DNA of 46,079 nt. Source: Desulfacinum hydrothermale DSM 13146. Its GTDB lineage: Bacteria > Desulfobacterota > Syntrophobacteria > Syntrophobacterales > DSM-9756. The notes beneath the pieces were generated by a model. The model was not told the origin of the DNA and ran no database searches. It saw only the letters and a list, made by a program, of their open reading frames with translations. This document shows positions 9,422 to 17,879 of this stretch, in pieces (the first letter of the stretch is position 1; every line of letters starts with the position of its first letter). Location of the stretch: the NCBI RefSeq assembly GCF_900176285.1, contig NZ_FWXF01000024.1:1-46079 (forward strand). Direction: 5' to 3'. Both the position numbers and the translations under genes were made by a program.

Positions 9422-10792
9422 ATGGATGCACAGGCGAACTTGCTGACCACCGCGGATGTTCGAGCGGCCTTCAAAGGCTTGGACGAGAAGGAATTCATCA
9501 ATCTCTACAACTTCGGGCAGATGCGCCCCTTGAACACGGGTGAAGTCCTCTTCAGGGAAGGGGAGCCAGGCCACTCCGTGGCAGTGCTTCTCAAGGGCCG
9601 GCTGCGGCTGGTGCGGCGGGCCGGGGGGAGCCTGCATGAGGTGGCGTCCTTGAACCCCGGCGATGCCGTCTGCGACGCCCCCATGCTCACACCCGGCCAC
9701 CGGTTGACCTCGGCCGTGGCGGCCCAGCCCACCCTGGTGCTCCTTTTCAGTGAATCCATGTTCCGCGCTTTGCCTCCCCCTACCCAGCTCTACCTGGTCA
9801 AGAAGCTGAACGACACCCATGTGCATCGGCTCCTTCACTCCGAGGAGACGGAAGCCGTGTTGGCGGCCCGTTGCGATTACTTGAGCCGTTATGTGCGTGG
9901 CAGCCTGGTTGAGCGCACTCAGGATTACAGCCGGTCCGAGCTCATCGTGGGCATGCTCAAAAAGGTCCCGCAGCTTCCCATGTATGCCAGCAAGCTCACG
10001 CAGATGCTACTGGACGAAAACGCGTCCGCCAAGCAGGTGGCCGCACTGGCAAAAGACGATCCGTCCCTGGTGAGCGCCGTGCTCAAGCGGGTGAACTCTC
10101 CCTACTACAACTGGCAGAAAAAGATCTCCGATTTTCAGCATGCCGTGACCCTGCTGGGATTCAACCAGGTCTATCAGCTGGTGGTTTCGGAAGGTTTGCG
10201 GCGCACCATGCCCAACACCCCGCCCTTCCGCAAACTGCACAACCATTCGGTGGTCATTTCCCATATTGCCCACGAGATTGCCCTGCTGAGCGACCGCCGC
10301 CAGGCTTCGGCCATGAGCACCCTCGCTCTTTTACACGACATCGGTAAGAGCGTGATCCTACTGCTCAAACGACAAAATCCCAAGCTCAGCGTCCTCATCG
10401 ACATCCTGGATTCATCGAAGATCGGGGCCCTGTTGTTGGCCGAATGGAACATTCCGGAAAATGTGTGCCGTACGGTGGAGATGCAAGATTACGCGGAATT
10501 CAGCCCGCCGGAGGCACTTCCCGATGATCTCCAGCACGGTATCGCCCTGCTCCATGTGGCCCACCAGTGCGCTGAGCTCATCGGAGGGGGTTCCAAGGCA
10601 GGCGGCCGGTCTCCCTTCAGCGACGATTACCTGAGAATCCTTCGGGTTCCCCAGAAGAGCGTGGAAACCCTCACGACCAATCAGGTGCGTCCGGCCCTGG
10701 AAAAGAAGGCGGCCGCCCTGCCGGAGCACGTGAGGGCCTTTCTTCAGGGCAAAAACGAGGACCTGGGATCGGAGCGGACGGCGGCAAGATAA
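9422..10792 (+). CDS. Cyclic-nucleotide-binding-like + HDOD signalling protein
   Basis: 456 residues; ATG with GAAAGG upstream. Residues about 18-130 form a CAP_ED/cNMP-binding jellyroll (LNTGEVLFREGEPGHSVAVL, then LLKGRLRLVRRAGG). It lacks a clear arginine-containing phosphate-binding cassette, so it may not bind a cyclic nucleotide. Residues about 175-390 form an HDOD domain (LKKVPQLPMYASKLTQML, VLKRVNSPYYNWQKKISDFQ, LLHDIGKS). HDOD proteins are HD relatives used in signal integration and usually lack phosphodiesterase activity. A second HDOD protein faces it on the other strand. Confidence 0.85.
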   Translation: MDAQANLLTTADVRAAFKGLDEKEFINLYNFGQMRPLNTGEVLFREGEPGHSVAVLLKGRLRLVRRAGGSLHEVASLNPGDAVCDAPMLTPGHRLTSAVAAQPTLVLLFSESMFRALPPPTQLYLVKKLNDTHVHRLLHSEETEAVLAARCDYLSRYVRGSLVERTQDYSRSELIVGMLKKVPQLPMYASKLTQMLLDENASAKQVAALAKDDPSLVSAVLKRVNSPYYNWQKKISDFQHAVTLLGFNQVYQLVVSEGLRRTMPNTPPFRKLHNHSVVISHIAHEIALLSDRRQASAMSTLALLHDIGKSVILLLKRQNPKLSVLIDILDSSKIGALLLAEWNIPENVCRTVEMQDYAEFSPPEALPDDLQHGIALLHVAHQCAELIGGGSKAGGRSPFSDDYLRILRVPQKSVETLTTNQVRPALEKKAAALPEHVRAFLQGKNEDLGSERTAAR

Positions 10793-10952
10793 GGTCCGTC
10801 TCGTGGAAAGGATTTTCCGGAGGCTGTCCCAGGGCAAGAGCGGACGAAGTGTGAAACGATTGGCTTTCCGGTCCCCGTTTGTTATCGCGCAGGAGTCGGA
10901 AGGCGGGGCCCTCTGTTTTCTTGCTCGATTGGACATGGATTGGCCAAAGCGA

Positions 10953-11795
10953 TCAGTCGCCCGTTTCCGACGATAAAGACTCCGTCCAGCGCACCGCCAA
11001 CTCTTCCAGCCGGCGTCGATCCAGTCCACACCGATCTTGCACCCACTTTTCCACGCGGCTGAGATCCAACACCCGGCCCAACCCCTCTTCCCCCTTTTCC
11101 AAACGGGAAAAGGCGTCAGCCAAAAACGTGAAGTAGGTCAGACTGAGATCGCTCTTCTCGGGAACGTGATGATGGCGCACCACCTCCACGATCGCTTGGG
11201 GAAGATTCCATTTTTGGGCCAACAAGGCGCCCGCCTCGGCATGATCCACTCCCAGGACTTGCAATTCCGCATCCACAAGATCAAGACCTGAGTGGATCAC
11301 CGCCTCCTCAACGGCCTCGGCCTCCGCGGCCCCGAGCTGTGCCAGAACCAGTTTGCCAATATCGTGCATGAGCCCCACCGTGAAGGCTTCCGCCTGTCCC
11401 ACGTCGCAGCCGGCGGACCGGACGAGAAAGCGGCAGCATTCCGCCGCTTGCAGAAAATGCCGGCGCGCTCCTTTGAGCCAGACATCGGCCGCCTTTCCCG
11501 AGTAACGCTTCACCAGGCCGTGAAAGTGGGCGGCCATGACCAAACCGCACACGGTGGAGATCCCGACTAGGCGGACCGCATGTTCGATGGATCTCACCTC
11601 CACGGGCAGGAAGTAGTAGGGGGAATTGCACAGGTAAAGGGTCTGCAAGGCCAAACCGGGATCTTCCTGGACCACACGTGCCAGGACCTTCGGCTCCACC
11701 TGGGGATCCTGCATCATGTCCATCACGCGGTACACCGTGTCAGGCAGCGTGGGGACCGCGTCGATCAACCCCTGGATCGCTTGTTCTTGGAACAC
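10953..11795 (-). CDS. HDOD-domain signalling protein
   Basis: 280 residues from a GTG at 11795, chosen because AGAGGGGGG lies 6-7 bp upstream and the HDOD domain starts immediately (LIDAVPTLPDTVYRVMDMM). ATGs at 11810 and 11816 are alternatives. It has the typical helices LARVVQEDPGLALQTLYLCN, SIEHAVRLVGISTVCGLVM and LMHDIGKLVLAQLG, and a late HHHVPEKSD loop. It is a stand-alone HDOD module with no receiver or GGDEF domain. Its 3' end converges on that of the other HDOD gene, 160 bp away. The output partner is unknown. Confidence 0.82.
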   Translation of the reverse strand: MFQEQAIQGLIDAVPTLPDTVYRVMDMMQDPQVEPKVLARVVQEDPGLALQTLYLCNSPYYFLPVEVRSIEHAVRLVGISTVCGLVMAAHFHGLVKRYSGKAADVWLKGARRHFLQAAECCRFLVRSAGCDVGQAEAFTVGLMHDIGKLVLAQLGAAEAEAVEEAVIHSGLDLVDAELQVLGVDHAEAGALLAQKWNLPQAIVEVVRHHHVPEKSDLSLTYFTFLADAFSRLEKGEEGLGRVLDLSRVEKWVQDRCGLDRRRLEELAVRWTESLSSETGD

Positions 11796-11961
11796 CGTCC
11801 CCCCTCTCATCCTCATGATCATGATCATGGATCCGTGGATAAACATGGATGGCCTCTTCCCACCATAGCTTTCGACCGCCGCCCTGGCAACTACCTCGCC
11901 CTGTGCTGTGCACAGAAGTCGAGAACCCCATATCACGACACCGCCAATCCTTTCCCATGGG

Positions 11962-11990
11962 TTGCTCGGCTGGGAAGAATACTGTATGGA
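11962..11990 (+). promoter_or_regulatory. Possible promoter for glycerate kinase-pyruvate kinase
   Basis: TTGCTC, a 17-bp spacer and TATGGA, about 90 bp before the kinase start, in the 281-bp divergent gap. Each box is an imperfect match. The same gap holds CTGTGCTGTGCACAG near 11900, a short dyad of unknown meaning. Confidence 0.3.
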
Positions 11991-12076
11991 ACATATCAGC
12001 ACCGCGCACAAAGGCTGAATCGAGGACTCACCGGAAGGCATCACCCGTTCCCCTGGAAGCGACAGATGGAGGCTCG

Positions 12077-13402
12077 ATGGAAGGCAACCCCCGCACAGAC
12101 CTGGAAGCCATCTTCCGAGCGGGCCTGGCGGCCGTGGACCCGGAAGCTGCCGTGCGCCGCCATGTGACGTGTGAAGGCTCCCAGCTGGGACTGGGGAACC
12201 GGACCGTGGATCTGAACACCATCCGCCATGTGTTCGTGGTGGGAGCGGGCAAGGGCACGGCACCCATGGCCAAGGCCTTGGAGGATCTTTTGGGAGATCG
12301 CATCCAGGAAGGGGCGATTACGGTCAAATACGGTCACGGGCTGCCGCTTGGGAAGGTGCAGGTCATGGAAGCCGCCCATCCCGTCCCAGACGAGGCCGGG
12401 GTGGAAGCCACTGAAACACTTCTCAAGGTGGTGCAAAAGGCCGGGGAGGAAGACCTGGTTCTGACGGCTTTCTCCGGGGGAGGAAGCGCCCTGACGCCCG
12501 CCCCCGTCACGCCCCTCACCTTGGGGGAAAAGCAGGAAACCACCCGCCTTCTGTTGGCCTGCGGGGCCACCATCCAGGAAATCAACGCGATCCGAAAGCA
12601 CCTGTCGCGCATCAAGGGGGGAGGCCTGGCACGGGCCGCCCATCCCGCCCGCACCTTCTCGCTCATCCTTTCCGACGTGATTGGAGATCCCCTGGACGTG
12701 ATCGCCTCGGGCCCCACGGCGCCGGACCCCAGCACCTTCCAAGACTGCCTGGATATTTTGGATCGCTACGGCCTTGTTCACCAGGCCCCGCCCCGGGTCG
12801 TGTCCGTCCTTCGGGAAGGCCGGGACGGGCGTCGTCCGGAAACCCCCAAGCCGGGCGATGCTGTCTTTCAGCGGGTGGAAAACCTCATTGTGGGAAGCAA
12901 CCTGACGGCCCTTCTGGCAGCTCGTCAGGAAGCGGAACGGCGCGGCTACCGGTGCCTTGTCCTCACGTCCCGGCTGGAAGGGGAAGCCCGGGAAGCGGCC
13001 AAGGCCATCGCTGCCATCGCCAAGGAATGCGCCGCCACCGGCACACCGGTGGGACCTCCGGCGTGTCTTCTTTTTGGGGGAGAGACCACCGTGACTCTTC
13101 GAGGCGACGGAAAGGGCGGCCGCAACCAGGAAGTGGCCCTGGCGTGCGCCCTGGCCCTGGAGGGCTGGGAGGGCATCTTTGTTTTGAGCGCCGGAACAGA
13201 CGGAACGGACGGTCCCACGGACGCCGCAGGAGCCTTCGCCGACGGAACCACCGCGGCCGAAGCCCGCAGGATGGGTCTCAGCCCCCACCTCTTCCTGGAT
13301 CGAAACGACGCCTATCGGTTTTTCCAGAAGACGGGCGGGCTCCTTATAACCGGACCCACCCGAACCAACGTGATGGACCTCATCTGTGTGGTGATTCGAT
13401 GA
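12077..13402 (+). CDS. Glycerate 2-kinase (GckA/MOFRL type)
   Basis: 441 residues from the ATG at 12077, with GGAGG 4 bp upstream. Residues about 8-240 are the DUF4147/GCK N-terminal domain: HVFVVGAGKGTAPMAKALE, EAAHPVPDEAG, LTAFSGGGSALTPAP, AIRKHLSRIKGGGLA and LSDVIGDPLDVIASGPT. The C-terminal MOFRL domain contains FGGETTVTLRGDGKGGRNQE and LSAGTDGTDGPTDAAGA. Members phosphorylate D-glycerate, mostly to 2-phosphoglycerate. The last codon overlaps the pyruvate kinase start (ATGA), which supports a glycerate to 2-PG to PEP to pyruvate route, with enolase elsewhere. The symbol varies between species, so I leave it blank. Confidence 0.9.
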   Translation: MEGNPRTDLEAIFRAGLAAVDPEAAVRRHVTCEGSQLGLGNRTVDLNTIRHVFVVGAGKGTAPMAKALEDLLGDRIQEGAITVKYGHGLPLGKVQVMEAAHPVPDEAGVEATETLLKVVQKAGEEDLVLTAFSGGGSALTPAPVTPLTLGEKQETTRLLLACGATIQEINAIRKHLSRIKGGGLARAAHPARTFSLILSDVIGDPLDVIASGPTAPDPSTFQDCLDILDRYGLVHQAPPRVVSVLREGRDGRRPETPKPGDAVFQRVENLIVGSNLTALLAARQEAERRGYRCLVLTSRLEGEAREAAKAIAAIAKECAATGTPVGPPACLLFGGETTVTLRGDGKGGRNQEVALACALALEGWEGIFVLSAGTDGTDGPTDAAGAFADGTTAAEARRMGLSPHLFLDRNDAYRFFQKTGGLLITGPTRTNVMDLICVVIR

Positions 13403-14817
13403 TACGAGAAAGACGCACCAAGATTGTCTGCACCATCGGCCCGTCCTGCGATTCAGAAGACCGGATCCGGGAAATGATTCGAGCCGGCATGGACGTGGCC
13501 CGGCTCAATTTTTCCCACGGCGACCACGCCGCGCACGGTCGCATCATCGACATCGTTCGCCGCGTGGCGGCGGAAGAAGGCCGGGAGATCGGGATCCTGC
13601 AGGATCTGGGGGGCCCCAAGATCCGCCTGGGGACCCTGATCAATCGGGAACGGACCCTGGCCACCGGCGAGACGGTGCGCCTCTTCGCCGGAGACGAGAC
13701 GAGCGATGAACACCTTCCCGTCAACTACCCCCATCTCACGGAAGACGTGAAGGAAGGGGACCGCATTCTCCTGGCCGACGGCCTGGTGGAACTGAGTGTG
13801 ATCTCCAAGAGCTCCCGGGAGCTGGTCTGCAAGGTCCTGCTGGGGGGCAAGATCCATTCCCACAAGGGGGTCAACCTTCCTTCCAGCACCCTCCGCATCC
13901 CCGCCTTCACGGAAAAGGACAAGCGGGACCTGGCGTTTGGGCTGGAAAAGGGAGTGGATTTCGTGGCGCTTTCCTTCGTGCGTCACGAACGGGACGTGGC
14001 CCCGGTGTTCGACATGGTCGGCCATGGCTCCCGGCGGCCGCTGGTCATCGCCAAAATCGAAAAGCCCCAGGCCCTGCAGCGCTTCGACGCCATCCTCCAG
14101 GCCGTGGACAGCGTCATGGTGGCTCGAGGCGATCTGGGCGTGGAGACCCCGCTTCACCAAGTGCCCATCATCCAAAAGCGCATCATCCGAAGCACCCGGC
14201 AGGCGGCCAAGCCGGTCATCACCGCCACCCAGATGCTTCGCTCCATGATCTCCAGCCCTCGCCCCACCCGGGCCGAAACCACGGACGTGGCCAACGCCAT
14301 CCTGGACGGCACCGATGCGGTGATGCTCTCCGACGAAACCGCCATGGGGGCCTATCCCGTGGAGTCCGTGCGGGTTCTGGACCGGATCGCCGTGGCCACG
14401 GAGAGCTACCTCTTCGAAAATGATCGGCACATGGAAGCCCTGCCGGACCATTTGCCGGGCGCCGCGGCCGCCATCAGCCACGCGGTGGTGGGTCTGGCCG
14501 ACGCACTGGAGGCGGCGGCCGTGGTGGCCTCCACCTCTTCGGGAAGCACGGCAAGGCTGGTGAGCCGGCTTCGGCCCCGGAGCCCCATCTTGGGGTTCAC
14601 GCACAGCTTGGAGACCTTTCGTCAGTTGTCTTTGTCCTGGGGGGTGACGCCGGTGCTGGTACCCACCTACGAAGATACGGACGCCATGTTCGACATGGCC
14701 CGCCGGTGGGTGTTGGAACAGGCCGTGGCAAGGAAGGGAAATCGGATCGTTCTGACCGCGGGAGTGCCCATCGGGGTTCCAGGCACCACCAACATGGTGA
14801 AGGTGATCGAGCTGTAG
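13399..14817 (+). CDS. pyk: Pyruvate kinase
   Basis: 472 residues; the ATG at 13399 overlaps the kinase stop by four bases. Catalytic-barrel motifs are present: KIVCTIGPS, MDVARLNFSHG, LQDLGGPKIRLG, IAKIEKPQAL, MVARGDLGVE and the substrate loop VITATQMLRSM. The B domain lies at about residues 70-170 and the C-terminal regulatory domain at 345-472 (VVASTSSGSTARLVSRLRP). The enzyme makes ATP and pyruvate from PEP. Its tight linkage to glycerate kinase points to use in glycerate breakdown rather than only in central glycolysis. A GGGGGAGG/CCTCCCC repeat follows but has no T-run. Confidence 0.94.
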   Translation: MIRERRTKIVCTIGPSCDSEDRIREMIRAGMDVARLNFSHGDHAAHGRIIDIVRRVAAEEGREIGILQDLGGPKIRLGTLINRERTLATGETVRLFAGDETSDEHLPVNYPHLTEDVKEGDRILLADGLVELSVISKSSRELVCKVLLGGKIHSHKGVNLPSSTLRIPAFTEKDKRDLAFGLEKGVDFVALSFVRHERDVAPVFDMVGHGSRRPLVIAKIEKPQALQRFDAILQAVDSVMVARGDLGVETPLHQVPIIQKRIIRSTRQAAKPVITATQMLRSMISSPRPTRAETTDVANAILDGTDAVMLSDETAMGAYPVESVRVLDRIAVATESYLFENDRHMEALPDHLPGAAAAISHAVVGLADALEAAAVVASTSSGSTARLVSRLRPRSPILGFTHSLETFRQLSLSWGVTPVLVPTYEDTDAMFDMARRWVLEQAVARKGNRIVLTAGVPIGVPGTTNMVKVIEL

Positions 14818-14878
14818 GGGGAGGCACCGGCCGGGGGTCTGTCCCTCCCCAAGCTCGTCGGGGGACCGCGGCCGGAGG

Positions 14879-15010
14879 CTACTTCTCGGCGGCCTTGGCC
14901 AACACTTCCAGATTCTTCTTCATGCGTTTCTCAAGAGTCTTCAGGTTCTCCTTGTTGGGACGATCCTTCTTCTTTCGAATCAGCCGGGTCTGGTGCGTAT
15001 TGGACGGCAT
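14879..15010 (-). CDS. Small basic protein of 43 residues, unknown
   Basis: The ATG at 15010 has an excellent ribosome site (AAAGGAGGATTACCC). A longer in-frame extension exists but has no such site. The product, starting MPSNTHQTRLIRKKKDRPNK, is rich in Lys/Arg and probably one helix with charged repeats. It has no signal or membrane segment. Similar tiny basic proteins occur in Deltaproteobacteria-type genomes, from memory, but no function is known to me. It could bind RNA or ribosomes; this is a guess from charge alone. Confidence 0.6.
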   Translation of the reverse strand: MPSNTHQTRLIRKKKDRPNKENLKTLEKRMKKNLEVLAKAAEK

Positions 15011-15483
15011 GGGTAATCCTCCTTTGTTCAATCCGTCTTGTGGGTCCTTTCGGGCGGCCCCTGGGCAGGCCGCGCAAGCGCCTCCTATAGCAATTTCCAA
15101 CGCCCATGTCACGGAAAAGTTCGTGCACGGCAGCAAACGAACGGTCCGGTTTTTATGGCACTTTAGAGAGCCCCATCTGGTTTGGGCGGTCGCGCCTCCT
15201 GGCATCAGTGGCCCAGAAGGCTGTCGTTCAGCTCATCACATTGGTAGCGGACCTTGCGCCCGCCTCTGGCACCTCTTGATTTCAGCATTGATCTTGGCGA
15301 GGAAACCAACTAGAAATTTTTTGGGGCTGCGTTCAAGATGGCACGATTGCGTTGGAGTAAGTGCCGATCACAAAAGTCGGCCTCGAGATGCCGTACCGGC
15401 AAGGGTTGTTCATGGAAGCGACCCCGAGGGGGCATCCATGGAAGCAAGCGTATTCATCACCACGGACGACGGATTACGGAAAG
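15011..15483. other. Divergent intergenic region before the chaperone operon
   Basis: 473 bp between the 43-residue gene (minus) and the GrpE-like gene (plus). It contains one promoter candidate (15288-15316) and a lone CCCCATCT at 15171-15178 that matches a heat-shock sigma-32 -10 box but has no CTTGAA partner. No CIRCE repeat is visible. The 43-residue gene needs a promoter here too, not identified. Confidence 0.5.
15288..15316 (+). promoter_or_regulatory. Candidate promoter of the chaperone operon
   Basis: TTGATC (15288-15293), a 17-bp spacer, TAGAAA (15311-15316). Both boxes match the housekeeping consensus at four of six bases. It would give a leader of about 160 bases before the chosen start codon. 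Confidence 0.4.
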
Positions 15484-16155
15484 ATGCACTCCCTTTTTGG
15501 TTCCCTCATGGCAGTGGCGGCCGCCGCGTTTTTCACTTACCTTTGCTACCACATCTTGCGTTGGCTTTTTCTTCAATGGCAGGTGATCCGGGCTGCCGCG
15601 CCTGAGTGCCTGGAGGCTCTACGAGCGGCAAGAGAAAAGATCTACCGCTTTTCACGCTATGGGATTCTCCCTTCGCATGTTGTTTCAGACCCTACCCGTG
15701 AGGAACTGAAACGGATTCAAAAGCTCCTTCGAAAGCAACTCATCTTGCTGGAAAACCTCGAAAAGAATCGAAAGATCGAGGCATCTTCACCGGCCCCGGC
15801 TCCTTCTGTTCGAGACCTGCTGGAATGTGCCGATGGCCTGCATTACTTGCACAATTCCCTGCGCGAATTGCCTGGTTACAGTGAGCGAGTGGAAGAAGGT
15901 TTCGAGATCGTTTGGCACAAGCTGGAAACGGTGCTTTCCTTGACCGGCCTTGCGCTTTTGCGCCAACGGCATGTGCCGTTTGATCCGAAATACCATCAGG
16001 CGGTGGAAAACAGAGCGCCGGGATCGCGGGATTTGCAGGTGATCCAGGTACTGGTGCCGGGCGTGTTGCAAGATGGTCGACTGATGAGGCCCGCCAAGGT
16101 CGTCCTGGACGTCCCGAAGCAACCTTGCGCCAACAATGGAGGAAAAAGCCTTTGA
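15484..16155 (+). CDS. Membrane-anchored GrpE-like nucleotide exchange factor
   Basis: About 223 residues from the ATG at 15484; the start is uncertain because the ribosome site is weak (GGAAAG next to the ATG) and the frame is open further upstream. Residues 7-30 form one transmembrane helix ([20 protein letters not shown]). A helical, charged central region ([20 protein letters not shown]) resembles the GrpE coiled coil. Residues about 164-215 match the GrpE beta-wing: [35 protein letters not shown]. Ordinary GrpE is soluble, so the anchor is unusual. It overlaps the Hsp70 gene by four bases (TTGA). I infer that it recharges the neighbouring Hsp70 at the inner membrane. Confidence 0.72.
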   Translation: MHSLFGSLMAVAAAAFFTYLCYHILRWLFLQWQVIRAAAPECLEALRAAREKIYRFSRYGILPSHVVSDPTREELKRIQKLLRKQLILLENLEKNRKIEASSPAPAPSVRDLLECADGLHYLHNSLRELPGYSERVEEGFEIVWHKLETVLSLTGLALLRQRHVPFDPKYHQAVENRAPGSRDLQVIQVLVPGVLQDGRLMRPAKVVLDVPKQPCANNGGKSL

Positions 16156-17879
16156 AAGAGCGCATCATCTGCGGCATCGATTTGGGAACCACCAATTCCG
16201 TTCTGGCCGTCCTTCGCGACGGCCGCCCGGAAGCGGTACCCATGACGTCGGGAAGTCCCATCCTGCCTTCGGTTGTCAGCCTGGATGAAGCCCGGGATCA
16301 ATTCCTGGTCGGGCACGAGGCTTGGCATCGAATGGCTGCATTTCCGGAAGCCACAGTGCGCTCCGTCAAGCGTCTCATGGGCAAGGCCCAACCGATTCTC
16401 TTGGGCAAGAGGCATTTCCGCCCGGAAGAGATTTCCGCCGAGATTCTCCGCCACTTGATCACCACAGGATCGAAAGTGCTCGGCGCGCCCATCACCCAGG
16501 CTGTTATCACCGTTCCAGCCTATTTCGATGATGCGCAACGGCGCGCCACGGTTCGGGCCGGCGAACTGGCCGGGCTCGAAGTCTTGCGCATTATCAATGA
16601 ACCCACCGCAGCCGCTTTGATTTACGATCATCTCCAGCAAGAGGCGGATGATCCGAATCCATATGTTCTGGTCTATGATTTGGGCGGGGGAACCTTCGAT
16701 GTCTCCGTGTTGGAAATCAAAGGCGAAATCAAAGAAGTGCTCGCTTCGGGAGGGGACACAGCGCTGGGAGGAGATGATTTCGACGAACGCCTGAGAGAGC
16801 TTTTTCTCCGGCATTTGCGCAAGGAGTATGGCCAAAACCTCGAATCCGATTTCGGCCTCCAGGTGCGTCTGCGCGAGATTGCCGAAAAGACCAAAATCGC
16901 TCTCAGCGAACAAAACTACGTTCAAGTGGAAGAAGCCGCCCTCACCATGGTCGACGGTGAACCGATCCATTTGCGCATGGAAGTCAGCCGCGCACAATTT
17001 GAGGAACTAACCGCGGATCTGGTTCAGAAGACCACCGAAAAAGTACTGGAAACCTTGAGGGAAGCGGATCTGCAGCCGGAAGAGATTGCAAAGGTGATCC
17101 TGGTGGGCGGTGCCACCCGAATGCCCGCCGTCCAACATGAACTTGCGGAGCTTTTCGGTCACAAGATTCAACATTCCGTGGATCCCGATCTGTGCGTGGC
17201 TCTCGGTGCCGCCATTCAAGCGGGCCTCATCGTCGGGGAGCCCTTGGGCCACATCCTCCTGGATGTGACGGCCCATTCTTTGGGAGTTCAGACCATCGAC
17301 GCAATCGACCCCGTGACCGGCGAAGCCGACTATTTTTCCACCATCATACGAAGAAACAGCCGGATCCCGGTGAAACGCTCCGAAATGTACCGCACGATCC
17401 ACAAGAATCAAAAGGCGGTGGAAGTCAGCGTCTACCAAGGCGAAAGTCAGTCGTGTAAAGAAAACACGTTGATCGGAAGCTTTATCTACGACCTCAAGCC
17501 GGCACCTGCCCATTCGCCCATCAGCATAACCTTTGCCTACGATCGGGAAGGCATCGTGCATGTCACGGTCGAACAGAAGGGATACCAGCCACCCAAGACG
17601 GTGACTCTGGATGTACGCAGGAGAGACACCCTTGAGGAAAACGCCGATCCGGAACGGTTCGCGGACGCAGGGCCGGTCAATTACGTGTCTGCGAAAGCGC
17701 GCCAGTTGCTGCAAAGCAAAGGGCTGCCTTCCGATGTGGAACGCCGGTTGCGGGACCTGACGCATGAGTATGAGGCGGCGCTGGGTAACGAAACCTCCGA
17801 TGATCTTATCGACAGACTGGAAGACGAATTACTGGAGTGGATAGAAATAGCCGAAGAAAGGCTGGAAGCAAGTGGGTAA
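16152..17879 (+). CDS. Hsp70-family chaperone (DnaK-like, short lid)
   Basis: 575 residues from a TTG at 16152, chosen for GGAGG 9 bases upstream and overlap with the previous stop. The ATPase domain (1-375) is intact: [62 protein letters not shown] and [13 protein letters not shown] linker [13 protein letters not shown] leads to a beta-sandwich substrate domain (about 385-500). The helical lid is only about 70 residues, so the protein is shorter than DnaK (about 640) and close to HscC-type Hsp70s (about 555). The DnaK-type acidic C-terminal tail is missing. It is probably a specialised Hsp70 using the co-chaperones encoded on either side. The housekeeping dnaK should be elsewhere. Confidence 0.88.
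   Translation: MKERIICGIDLGTTNSVLAVLRDGRPEAVPMTSGSPILPSVVSLDEARDQFLVGHEAWHRMAAFPEATVRSVKRLMGKAQPILLGKRHFRPEEISAEILRHLITTGSKVLGAPITQAVITVPAYFDDAQRRATVRAGELAGLEVLRIINEPTAAALIYDHLQQEADDPNPYVLVYDLGGGTFDVSVLEIKGEIKEVLASGGDTALGGDDFDERLRELFLRHLRKEYGQNLESDFGLQVRLREIAEKTKIALSEQNYVQVEEAALTMVDGEPIHLRMEVSRAQFEELTADLVQKTTEKVLETLREADLQPEEIAKVILVGGATRMPAVQHELAELFGHKIQHSVDPDLCVALGAAIQAGLIVGEPLGHILLDVTAHSLGVQTIDAIDPVTGEADYFSTIIRRNSRIPVKRSEMYRTIHKNQKAVEVSVYQGESQSCKENTLIGSFIYDLKPAPAHSPISITFAYDREGIVHVTVEQKGYQPPKTVTLDVRRRDTLEENADPERFADAGPVNYVSAKARQLLQSKGLPSDVERRLRDLTHEYEAALGNETSDDLIDRLEDELLEWIEIAEERLEASG

Noticed and set aside
15171-15178. CCCCATCT as a heat-shock sigma-32 -10 element
   Set aside because: No CTTGAA-type -35 lies at the right distance, and it is over 300 bp from the gene start.
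15340-15357. TGGCACGATTGCG as a sigma-54 promoter for the chaperone operon
   Set aside because: The GG and GC elements are 7 bases apart, not the required 10.
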